A stretch of 5,628 nucleotides of DNA from CBFGTJ01 sp965651815 (GTDB taxonomy: Bacteria > Actinomycetota > Acidimicrobiia > Acidimicrobiales > Microtrichaceae), in contig CBFGTJ010000205.1 of the NCBI GenBank assembly GCA_965651815.1, positions 1 to 5,628 on the forward strand, written 5' to 3'. The notes beneath the pieces are model-generated. The model was given only the letters and a program-made list of their open reading frames with translations. It ran no database searches and had not been told where the DNA came from. Position numbers and translations under genes: made by a program. Below are positions 1 to 5,628 of this stretch, one piece after another (the stretch's first letter is position 1; each line of letters begins with the position of its first letter).

Positions 1-160
1 CCCAGCCGTAGAGCCAGAGGTCGCCGAGCTCGTCCTCGACGACCGGCATGACCGTCGACACGGCCATCGCCTCGGTGGCGACGACCGTGACGAGCGCGAC
101 GATGCCGACCACCAGCAGCCGGTGGCCCGGGTCCAGCAGCCGGGGAGCGCGACCCGTCAC
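1..160 (-). CDS. MFS transporter (DHA2-like exporter), N-terminal fragment
   Basis: This is the first 53 codons of a major facilitator superfamily transporter that runs off the left edge. It starts with GTG and reads VTGRAPRLLDPGHRLL, followed by one long hydrophobic segment (about residues 14-41) that carries TEAMAVSTVMPVVEDEL, and then GDLWLYGW. An acidic residue inside helix 1, a 'TVMPVV..ELG' stretch and a closing 'LYGW' are typical of helix 1 and the following loop in actinobacterial 14-helix drug/proton antiporters. The protein would sit in the cytoplasmic membrane and export a small molecule against protons; the substrate cannot be read from this piece. It follows sodB on the same strand after 82 nt, but a strong hairpin lies between them. 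A perfect AGGAGG (164-169) sits only 3 nt before the GTG, which is close but supports this start. The nearest downstream in-frame GTG (codon 17) would cut into helix 1. Confidence 0.82.
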   Translation of the reverse strand, partial: MTGRAPRLLDPGHRLLVVGIVALVTVVATEAMAVSTVMPVVEDELGDLWLYGW

Positions 161-163
161 GTG

Positions 164-169
164 CCTCCT
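164..169 (-). promoter_or_regulatory. Ribosome binding site of the MFS gene, short spacing
   Basis: A perfect AGGAGG on the minus strand is separated by only CAC from the GTG start. Spacing of 3 nt is below the usual 5-9 nt, but no better start exists nearby, so it decides this start. Its upstream edge is 7 nt from the base of the hairpin at 177-219, so a folded hairpin would sit at the margin of the ribosome footprint. Confidence 0.6.
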
Positions 170-176
170 GACGCGA

Positions 177-219
177 CGGGAGGCGACGGGTTCCGCACCG
201 CGGAACCCATCGCCTCCCG
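177..219 (-). terminator. Long near-perfect hairpin between sodB and the MFS gene, likely terminator
   Basis: Bases 177-186 pair with 210-219 (10 bp), then one C/A mismatch (187/209), then 188-196 pair with 200-208 (9 bp) around a 3-base loop at 197-199. This gives 19 base pairs, mostly G-C. It lies 23 nt after the sodB stop, where a transcription terminator is expected. No U-tract follows in either direction, as is common for hairpin terminators in high-GC actinobacteria. Because the same stem ends 16 nt before the MFS start codon, it could also act as an attenuator or as a 3' stabiliser of the upstream mRNA. The pairing is seen directly; the role is inferred. Confidence 0.72.
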
Positions 220-242
220 GCCTGTGGATGCGAGCGCCTGGT

Positions 243-824
243 TCAGCTGGCCATGTTCTGGGCCACGAAGTCCCAGTTCACGAGGTGGTCGAGCCAGGTC
301 GAGATGTAGTTCGGCCGGGCGTTGCGGAAGTCGATGTAGTAGGCGTGCTCCCACACGTCGAGGGTGAGCAGCGCCTTCGCACCGTGCTTCATCGGCAGGT
401 CCGCGTTCGGGGTCTTCATGACCTCGAGCCCCGAGCCCGAGTCGACCAGCCAGGCCCAGCCGGAGCCGAACTGGGTGGCCGCGGCCTCCGAGAACTTGTT
501 GCGGAACTCCTCGTAGGAGCCGAACGCCGAGTTGATCGCGTCGGCGACCTCGCCGGTCGGTGCACCGCCGCCGTTCGGCTTCATCGAGTTCCAGAAGAAC
601 GTGTGGTTCCAGGTCTGGGCGGCGTTGTTGAACACCCCACCCTCCGACCGCATGATGATGTCGGTCAGCTCGGCGTTCTCGAACTCGGTGCCCTCGATCA
701 TCTTGTTGAGGTTCGTCACGTAGGCCTGGTGGTGCTTGCCGTGGTGGAACTCGAGGGTCTCCGCCGACATGTGGGGGGCGAGCGCGTCCTTGGCGTACGG
801 GAGGGGCGGAAGTTCGAAAGCCAT
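243..824 (-). CDS. sodB: Iron superoxide dismutase (SodB type)
   Basis: The product (193 residues, the same length as E. coli SodB) converts superoxide to oxygen and hydrogen peroxide, normally in the cytoplasm as a dimer. It opens with MAFELPPLPYAKDALAPHMS, nearly matching the E. coli SodB N terminus. The four metal ligands are present: His27 (before GKHH), His74 (WNHTFFW), Asp156 and His160 (DVWEHAYYIDFRNARP). Gln70, in NNAAQTW, is the active-site glutamine position typical of the iron enzymes; manganese forms carry it later in the chain. FGSGWAWLV (119-127) is the usual core motif. There is no signal peptide. The ATG start has an AAAGGA ribosome site 6 nt upstream (831-836). The gene follows the P-type ATPase stop by 41 nt and is followed by a strong hairpin. 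A weak TAAGTT hexamer (868-863) over the ATPase stop might give it its own promoter. It resembles proteobacterial SodB more than the mycobacterial SodA that I know. Confidence 0.97.
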   Translation of the reverse strand: MAFELPPLPYAKDALAPHMSAETLEFHHGKHHQAYVTNLNKMIEGTEFENAELTDIIMRSEGGVFNNAAQTWNHTFFWNSMKPNGGGAPTGEVADAINSAFGSYEEFRNKFSEAAATQFGSGWAWLVDSGSGLEVMKTPNADLPMKHGAKALLTLDVWEHAYYIDFRNARPNYISTWLDHLVNWDFVAQNMAS

Positions 825-865
825 CGCGTGTCCTTTGCGTCGTCGGTCTTGGGTGCCGCGGCAAC

Positions 866-3262
866 TTAGCCCACGTCGTGGTCGGCGGTGACCGGAACGA
901 AGCGGATCGCCGCCGCGGCGACGGCCACGACCGCGGCCATCGTCCACCACACGTTCCCCGGGGGCGGGGCGAGCTCGAAGAAGCGGCGCACCGGTTCGAG
1001 GAGCATCCCGACGACGCTCGTGGCGGCCATGGCACCGACCAGCGCCCACCGCCACGGCGGCAGCGACGACGTGAGCCGCACGAGGATGACGAGGCCGATC
1101 GCGAGCAGCGCCAGCGTCGTCGCCGTCCGGGCCTCGGTGAGGTCCTCCACGGCGCCGCGGCTGGTGAACCACACGGTGAGCGCAGCGAGGCCCGCGATCG
1201 CACCGGCGGGCACGCAGAACCGGACGACCCGTTCGAGGAACCCGGGGCGGGCGACCCTCGAGTCCGGCGCGAGCGCGAGGAAGAACCCCGGCACGCCGAC
1301 GCTGAGCACCCGCACGAGCGTGAGGTGGCGCGGAAGGAACGGGAACTCGGTGCCCACCGCGGCGATGACCAGCGAGATCAGCACCGAGTAGACGGTCCCG
1401 TAGATGAACAGGTTCGCGGCGCGCTCGACGCTGTTCATCACGCGCCGGCCCTCGGCGAGCACGCTCGGCAGCGACGCGAACCGGTTGTCGAGCAGCACGA
1501 GCTGGGCCACGGCCCGGCTGGCCCCGGACCCGGAGCCCATCGCGATGCCCATGTCCGCGTCCTTCAGGGCGAGCACGTCGTTCACGCCGTCGCCGGTCAT
1601 CGCGACGACGTGCCCCCGCTCCTGCAGCGACCGCATCATCTCGCGCTTCTGGCGGGGCGTGACGCGCCCGAACACGGTGCGCGACTCGACGGTGTCGCCG
1701 AGGGCGTCGACGTCGTCGAGGGGGAGGTCCCTGGCGTCGAGCCCACCGTCCGCGCCCGGCACCCCCGCCCGGCGGGCCACCGCGGACACCGTCGCGGGGT
1801 GGTCGCCCGAGACGACCTTGAGCTGCACCCCCTGGCGCGCGAAGAACTCGAGGGTCTCGGGGGCGTCGTCGCGGATCTCGTCCTCGAGCAGCACCAGCGC
1901 CCGCGGGGTGAGCCCCTCGGGGAGCTCGTCGCCGACGAGGCGGTCCGAGGTCGCGAGGAGCACGACCCGGTGGCCGGCCGCGGCCTGCTCGGCGACCCGC
2001 CCCGCCACCTCGGGGTGGCGGCCCTGCAGCAGGATCTCGGGCGCGCCGAGGTACACGCCGGTCGTGACGCCCTCGGCGGGTCCCGAGCCGTCCACCCCGA
2101 TCCCCTCGACCTCGGCGGCCGACCACTTGCGTGCGGACGAGAACGGCACCGTCGCCCGGACCCGGTGGGGCGGCGGGTCGCCGCAACCCGCGGCGACGGC
2201 CTGCAGCGTCGGGTTCGGTTCGGGATCGGAGGCGGCGAGCGCGGCGAGCAGGCCCTCGGGGTCGGACCCGTCGAGGGGCACCAGGCCGCTCATGACGATG
2301 TGGCCGGTGGTGATCGTGCCGGTCTTGTCGAGACAGAGCGTGTCGACCCGTGCCAGCAGCTCGACCGACGCGAGCTCCCGCAGCAGCGCTTGTCGCCGGG
2401 CGAGGGTCACCACCCCCGCCATGAACGCGAGGCTGGTCAGCAGCACGAGCCCGTCGGGCACCATCGCGACCGACGCGGCGACCACGCCCGAGAGCGCCTC
2501 GCGCCAGCCGTCGCCGGTGCGGACCAGCCGCACCAGCAGCACCGTGGCGATCGGCGGGATCACCACCATCAGCACCTTGAGGATCCGGTTGACGCCGCGG
2601 CGCAGCTCGGAGTCGACCAGGGTGAACCGGCGTGCCTCCTCCGCGAGCGTCGCCGCGTACGACTGGGCGCCGATCCGGGTGGCGCGGTAGGTGCCGTGGC
2701 CGGACGACACGAAGCTGCCCGAGAGCACCTCCGAGCCGACCGGCTTGTGCACCGGGTCGGACTCGCCGGTGAGCAGCGACTCGTCGAGCTCGAGCCCCGT
2801 GCTCTCGACCACCTCGCCGTCGACGACCACCTGGGCGCCCGGCCGCAGCACGAGCAGGTCGTCGGCCACGACCTCCTCGACGCGCAGCTCGACCTCCTCG
2901 CCGTCGCGCACCGCGAACGCGTGCGGCTCGGTGAGCACCGCGAGCCGCTCGAGCGCCGCGCGTGCCCGCAGCTCCTGCACGATGCCGATCACCGAGTTCG
3001 ACAGGATGACCCCGCCGAACAGCATGTCGGGGCTGATCCCGTTCGCGACGACGACCGCCACGAGCATCACCCCGATGATCAGGTTGATCGGGGTGAACAC
3101 GTTGGCCCGCACGATCTCCCAGACGGTGCGAGACGGCGCGCTCGGCACGACGTTCACGCGGCCGTCCGCGACGCGCTCGGCGACCTCCGCCGCGGTCAGC
3201 CCCCGCGGCCCCGGGGCGCACGCCGCCGTCGTCGACTCGTCGAGCTCCTGGGGCTCCCGCAC
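866..3262 (-). CDS. ctpE: CtpE-like cation-transporting P-type ATPase (probable Ca2+)
   Basis: This 798-residue membrane pump hydrolyses ATP through a phospho-aspartate to move a cation across the cytoplasmic membrane. Visible in order: M1-M2 (about 52-97), actuator domain with TGES (165-168), M3-M4 (about 226-285) with VPDGL at 268-272, phosphorylation motif DKTGT with Asp312, nucleotide domain with FSSARKWS (374-381) and GAPE (406-409), hinge TGDGVND (556-562), then about six C-terminal helices (613-789). There is no N-terminal heavy-metal-binding domain and no CPx motif in M4, which excludes the copper/zinc class. Length and wording (INRIL, AVAMVP-like M4, KDADMGIAMGSGS, ASRAVAQ) match Mycobacterium tuberculosis CtpE, reported as a calcium transporter. 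M4 has Asp270 where the calcium pumps have Glu (PEGL). The GTG start is 11 nt after the acyltransferase stop, with only a weak TAGGG site 9 nt upstream; no other start before M1 fits better than this one. Confidence 0.92.
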   Translation of the reverse strand: MREPQELDESTTAACAPGPRGLTAAEVAERVADGRVNVVPSAPSRTVWEIVRANVFTPINLIIGVMLVAVVVANGISPDMLFGGVILSNSVIGIVQELRARAALERLAVLTEPHAFAVRDGEEVELRVEEVVADDLLVLRPGAQVVVDGEVVESTGLELDESLLTGESDPVHKPVGSEVLSGSFVSSGHGTYRATRIGAQSYAATLAEEARRFTLVDSELRRGVNRILKVLMVVIPPIATVLLVRLVRTGDGWREALSGVVAASVAMVPDGLVLLTSLAFMAGVVTLARRQALLRELASVELLARVDTLCLDKTGTITTGHIVMSGLVPLDGSDPEGLLAALAASDPEPNPTLQAVAAGCGDPPPHRVRATVPFSSARKWSAAEVEGIGVDGSGPAEGVTTGVYLGAPEILLQGRHPEVAGRVAEQAAAGHRVVLLATSDRLVGDELPEGLTPRALVLLEDEIRDDAPETLEFFARQGVQLKVVSGDHPATVSAVARRAGVPGADGGLDARDLPLDDVDALGDTVESRTVFGRVTPRQKREMMRSLQERGHVVAMTGDGVNDVLALKDADMGIAMGSGSGASRAVAQLVLLDNRFASLPSVLAEGRRVMNSVERAANLFIYGTVYSVLISLVIAAVGTEFPFLPRHLTLVRVLSVGVPGFFLALAPDSRVARPGFLERVVRFCVPAGAIAGLAALTVWFTSRGAVEDLTEARTATTLALLAIGLVILVRLTSSLPPWRWALVGAMAATSVVGMLLEPVRRFFELAPPPGNVWWTMAAVVAVAAAAIRFVPVTADHDVG

Positions 3263-3273
3263 GACCGAAGACC

Positions 3274-4491
3274 CTACTGAGCGACGTCCACGTCGCCGAC
3301 CGGGGGCACCCCGTCGTCCGCCAGGGGCGGACCGGTGGGCGGCGCGGCCGCCCCGTCGGGGGCCGGCGCGGGCGCCGGGGGCTGCTCCGGTGCCACCAGC
3401 GGCGTCGCGGGGCGGTCGGGGTCGCGACGCTCCTCGATCCAGGAGTCGATCCGCTCCCACCACTCGTACAGCCACACGACCCGCTCGGCGTGGTCCCGGG
3501 GGATGTCCTCGCGGTGGACGCCCCACCAGGTCAGGCGCACTTCGCGGTCCATCGGCAGCCCCGCCCAGAGGTCCTTGGGCGAGGAGAGCTGCTCGAGCCC
3601 GGTGTGCGCGACGAACAGCACGTCCGCGTCGGGCGCGGCGTCCATCGCCGCGATGGCACCGCCGGGGCGCGGCGGCAGCACGTAGGTGAGCTCGTGGGCC
3701 CGCTCGACCGCGTCGTGGAAGCCGGCCGCCTCGAGACGCTCGATCGCCTGGCGGCGCCGGCGCTCGGTGAAGTTGCCGCCCTCCGGGAACAGGATGAGCG
3801 CGCCGTCGTCCTCGATCTCGGCGGCGAGCTCGGTGATCGACGCGACGACGTCGGTGCCGCCGGGTCGCCGGCGGCGGCCCTCGAGGCGGCCCCGGCCGGG
3901 CCCGATGAACCTCGACGGCACCCGGTTGAGCACGAGGTCCACGCACGGGGCGAGCTGGAGCTCCTCCTTGAGCACCAGGTGGGGGCGGCGCCGGTAGGCG
4001 TTCACGAGCAGGTGCACGAGGATGAGCGAGTCGCCGGCGCCCGCGTGGCGGCTGAAGACGAGGACCGGCCGCGGCGGGGAGGCCGGCGCGCCGGGTTCGC
4101 CGTCGCGCACGCGGAGGTCCGCGGGCACCGCCTCGGTCACCAGCTCCAGCCCGAGCACCCGCGACGCGGCCCGCACGAGCCCCCGCAGGTACCAGCCGAT
4201 GAGCGCGACGTGGGCGCGCTGGCTCCAGTCGTCCTCCAGCCTCCACCCGAACCCGCTGAGGACCCACAGCACCCCGAGCGCGACGATCCCGAGGCTCTCG
4301 TGCACGAGGTAGACGAGGAGGAACCAGAACAGCCGGAGCGCACGCCAGCGGCCCGGGATGAAGCGCACGGCGAAGGCGAGCACCAGCAGCACCAGGGGCG
4401 TGGCGGCGAGCAGCGCCGCCGTGGCCAGCACGACCCCCGGCGCGATCACCAGCCGGCGCACGATCCTCGGCGGCAGGGGGACGCTCCTCAC
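3274..4491 (-). CDS. PlsC-like membrane acyltransferase (1-acylglycerol-3-phosphate acyltransferase family)
   Basis: The 405-residue product belongs to the glycerolipid acyltransferase family, which transfers a fatty acyl chain to a lysophospholipid or related alcohol at the inner membrane face. The catalytic HX4D motif is SRHAGAGDS (His149, Asp154), and the phosphate-binding motif is FPEGGNFTERRR (235-246). SRFIGPGRGR (193-202) lies where the family's second motif is expected. Two hydrophobic stretches (about 13-43 and 53-79) anchor the N terminus. The C terminus from about 359 is a Pro/Ala-rich, probably disordered tail. Whether the acceptor is lysophosphatidate or another lipid cannot be told; the housekeeping PlsC is usually shorter (about 240-260 residues). 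The GTG start overlaps the patatin stop as GTGA, with a GAGG 2 nt before it, indicating translational coupling. The stop lies 11 nt before the P-type ATPase start. Confidence 0.88.
   Translation of the reverse strand: MRSVPLPPRIVRRLVIAPGVVLATAALLAATPLVLLVLAFAVRFIPGRWRALRLFWFLLVYLVHESLGIVALGVLWVLSGFGWRLEDDWSQRAHVALIGWYLRGLVRAASRVLGLELVTEAVPADLRVRDGEPGAPASPPRPVLVFSRHAGAGDSLILVHLLVNAYRRRPHLVLKEELQLAPCVDLVLNRVPSRFIGPGRGRLEGRRRRPGGTDVVASITELAAEIEDDGALILFPEGGNFTERRRRQAIERLEAAGFHDAVERAHELTYVLPPRPGGAIAAMDAAPDADVLFVAHTGLEQLSSPKDLWAGLPMDREVRLTWWGVHREDIPRDHAERVVWLYEWWERIDSWIEERRDPDRPATPLVAPEQPPAPAPAPDGAAAPPTGPPLADDGVPPVGDVDVAQ
4488..4491 (-). other. GTGA stop-start overlap coupling patatin and acyltransferase
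   Basis: The acyltransferase GTG (4491-4489) and the patatin TGA (4490-4488) share two bases in a 4-nt GTGA. Ribosomes ending the patatin frame can restart on the next gene, so the two proteins are expected to be made together. Confidence 0.85.
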
Positions 4492-5348
4492 GTCCTCACC
4501 AGCCCCCGGTCGTACAGGTACTCCTCGGTCGCGGCGCGGGCGGTCTCGATCCGTGCCGCGACGTCGGAGAAGTCGCGGTAGCGGAACTGGCGCAGGTCAC
4601 CGAAGCGGGGCGCGGTCCCGCCCGTGGGCAGGACGTGCACGTCGACGCCGTCGGGCAGCTCCTCCATGGCACTCGCGAAGCTGCTGCGACGCGCGATCTC
4701 GAACGCCACCATCGCCACCTCGTGCGGCAGGCGAGGTGGTCGCAGCGGCTCCTCGATGCGGCCCACCTGCAGGACGTGGACCGTCGTCGCCCCCTGCGAC
4801 ACCGCCCGCTGCACCGGGACGGAGTCGACGATGCCGCCGTCGAGGTAGTGGAAGCCGTCGATCTCGACGACGGGCAGCAGGCCCGGCACCGCGCACGACG
4901 CGAGCACGGCGTCGACGAGCGGGCCGTGGGTGAACCAGCGAGCGGTCGCCGTCTCGATGCACGCGGCGACGCACTGGAAGCGGACCGGGAGGTCCTCGAT
5001 GAGCTCGCGGTCCAGCACGTCGCGCAGCAGCCGGCGCAGCGGCTCGTCCGAGTGCAGGCTGGTCCTCGTCGCGGCGAGCTGCCGGATCCGGTCGACGATG
5101 CTGCCGCCGAACACGCCGGTCGAGTCGACGTCGCGCCACAGTCGCTCCAGCCGGTCGACCGCCGCGGGGGTCGGGTCACACGCGACCACGGCGCCGTTCA
5201 CCGCCCCGATCGAGGTGCCGACGAGGAGGTCCGGTCGGATGCCCGCGTCGAACAACGCGCGCAGCATCCCGACCTCGGCGGCGCCGAGGCGACCCCCTCC
5301 GCCGAGCACGAAGGCCGTGAGCCCGCCGGGAGGCGCGACCTGTCCCAT
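4488..5348 (-). CDS. Patatin-like phospholipase / acyl hydrolase
   Basis: This 286-residue protein has the full set of patatin motifs for a Ser-Asp lipid acyl hydrolase. The oxyanion-hole loop GGGGRLG is at 16-22, the nucleophile elbow GTSIG at 44-48 (Ser46), SCAVPGLLP at 151-159, and the catalytic DGG at 170-172 (Asp170). It would cleave fatty acyl esters, most likely from membrane phospholipids. There is no signal peptide or transmembrane helix, so it is probably cytoplasmic, at the inner membrane face. The length is typical of compact bacterial patatins of the RssA/YchK size class. ATG at 5348 was chosen because it leaves 12 residues before the first beta strand (TAFVLGGGG). A longer frame back to 5441 would run into the divergent gene and adds no family sequence. 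No clear ribosome site precedes the ATG. The gene is first in the minus-strand run and overlaps the acyltransferase. Confidence 0.93.
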   Translation of the reverse strand: MGQVAPPGGLTAFVLGGGGRLGAAEVGMLRALFDAGIRPDLLVGTSIGAVNGAVVACDPTPAAVDRLERLWRDVDSTGVFGGSIVDRIRQLAATRTSLHSDEPLRRLLRDVLDRELIEDLPVRFQCVAACIETATARWFTHGPLVDAVLASCAVPGLLPVVEIDGFHYLDGGIVDSVPVQRAVSQGATTVHVLQVGRIEEPLRPPRLPHEVAMVAFEIARRSSFASAMEELPDGVDVHVLPTGGTAPRFGDLRQFRYRDFSDVAARIETARAATEEYLYDRGLVRT

Positions 5349-5387
5349 GGCGGCGATCGTTCCACACCGGCCCGCTAGCGTCGGGGC
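5349..5387. promoter_or_regulatory. Compact divergent promoter region between patatin and VIT-like genes
   Basis: Only 39 bp separate the two start codons, so promoters for both directions must overlap each other or the coding ends. On the plus strand TAGCGT (5376-5381) fits the actinobacterial TANNNT -10 box and ends 6 nt before the ATG at 5388, the geometry of leaderless transcription. On the minus strand the best -10 resemblance is AACGAT (5361-5356), 7 nt before the patatin ATG, which lacks the first T and is weak. I see no convincing -35 box for either. Confidence 0.45.
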
Positions 5388-5628
5388 ATGCCCGGCGCTG
5401 CAGCCCCACACCACGGGCGGCACCACCACCACGAGGTGCACCGCAGTGACCGATCCGGGTGGCTGCGGGCGAGCGTGCTGGGCGCCAACGACGGCATCCT
5501 GTCCACCGGGGCGCTGCTGCTCGGCGTGGTCGGCGCCGGGGCCGGGCGGTCAGCTGTCGTCACCGCGGGGGTGGCCGGCCTGGTCGCCGGCGCCGCGTCG
5601 ATGGGCATCGGCGAGTACGTGTCGGTGA
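5388..5628 (+). CDS. VIT1/CCC1-family (DUF125) iron/manganese transporter, N-terminal fragment
   Basis: The first 80 codons are present, and the frame stays open to the right edge. After a His-rich leader (7 His within residues 8-18) comes RSGWLRASVLGANDGILSTG and a first hydrophobic helix (about 37-52). A second helix (about 57-76) follows, ending in AASMGIGEYVSV. The paired signatures 'LRASVLGANDGILST' and 'A(A/M)SM..GEYVS' are characteristic of the vacuolar iron transporter family, whose members move Fe2+ or Mn2+ across membranes. In bacteria the protein would lie in the cytoplasmic membrane; the direction of transport and the preferred metal are not visible. The ATG is supported by the -10-like TAGCGT 6 nt upstream and the absence of a good ribosome site (only GGGG, 1 nt before the ATG). 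It is transcribed away from the patatin operon. Confidence 0.9.
   Translation, partial: MPGAAAPHHGRHHHHEVHRSDRSGWLRASVLGANDGILSTGALLLGVVGAGAGRSAVVTAGVAGLVAGAASMGIGEYVSV

Noticed and set aside
825..865. Separate sodB promoter in the 41-nt gap
   Set aside because: Only a TAAGTT hexamer overlapping the ATPase stop resembles a -10 box, with no -35 partner; too weak to list as a feature.
243..3221. Open minus-strand frame joining sodB to about 800 upstream codons (possible fusion protein)
   Set aside because: The upstream part is an Arg/Gly-rich shadow of the ATPase read in the wrong frame. The SOD has its own ATG with a good ribosome site at 831-836 and standard full length.
878..3280. 800-codon open frame on the plus strand opposite the P-type ATPase
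   Set aside because: It is a composition artefact of GC-rich coding DNA: the translation is Arg/His/Asp/Glu-rich low-complexity sequence with no family motif, while the minus frame carries every P-type ATPase motif.
4715..4739. Perfect 8-bp inverted repeat (CCACCTCG / CGAGGTGG, 9-base spacer)
   Set aside because: It lies inside the patatin coding region and is short. Such repeats are expected by chance in DNA this GC-rich, and nothing else around it suggests an operator or terminator.
5349..5441. Longer patatin N terminus starting at 5441
   Set aside because: The added 31 residues have no patatin features and would overlap the start of the VIT-like gene. ATG at 5348 gives the normal family N terminus.
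4930..5628. Plus-strand frame of 232 codons running to the right edge
   Set aside because: It is antisense to patatin and out of frame with the VIT-like gene. Its Ser/Arg-rich translation matches no family, whereas the frame from 5388 shows clear VIT signatures.

Overview
The window is very GC-rich, with G or C at nearly every third codon position, GTG starts, tightly packed genes and two very short intergenic regions. Together with the gene families present (a CtpE-like P-type ATPase, an actinobacterial DHA2-type exporter and a DUF125/VIT1 iron-transporter relative) this points to a high-GC Gram-positive actinobacterial chromosome. I cannot place it to genus. No plasmid, phage, insertion-sequence, CRISPR, tRNA or rRNA signature is visible.

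Layout, right to left on the minus strand: a patatin-like phospholipase (5348-4488), a PlsC-like membrane acyltransferase (4491-3274, overlapping the patatin stop by 4 nt), a CtpE-like Ca2+/metal P-type ATPase (3262-866, 11 nt gap), an iron superoxide dismutase of the E. coli SodB type (824-243, 41 nt gap), a strong 43-nt hairpin (219-177), and the first 53 codons of a major facilitator exporter (160 to the window edge). On the plus strand, one gene starts divergently from the patatin gene: a VIT1/CCC1-family iron/manganese transporter with a histidine-rich N terminus (5388 to the right edge). Only 39 bp separate the two divergent start codons.

From the spacing, patatin, acyltransferase and P-type ATPase look like one operon, with sodB probably also cotranscribed or lightly separated. 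The hairpin after sodB is the natural 3' end of that unit. The first two genes could form a lipid deacylation/reacylation pair. The ATPase, Fe-SOD and VIT-like transporter are linked to divalent metals and oxidative stress. This functional grouping is inference; the family assignments are well supported by visible motifs. Apart from this unusual combination, the most noteworthy items are the long hairpin directly before the exporter start, the proteobacterial-looking SOD, the Glu-to-Asp change in the ATPase M4 motif, and the probably leaderless divergent transporter. I see no clearly undescribed system here.
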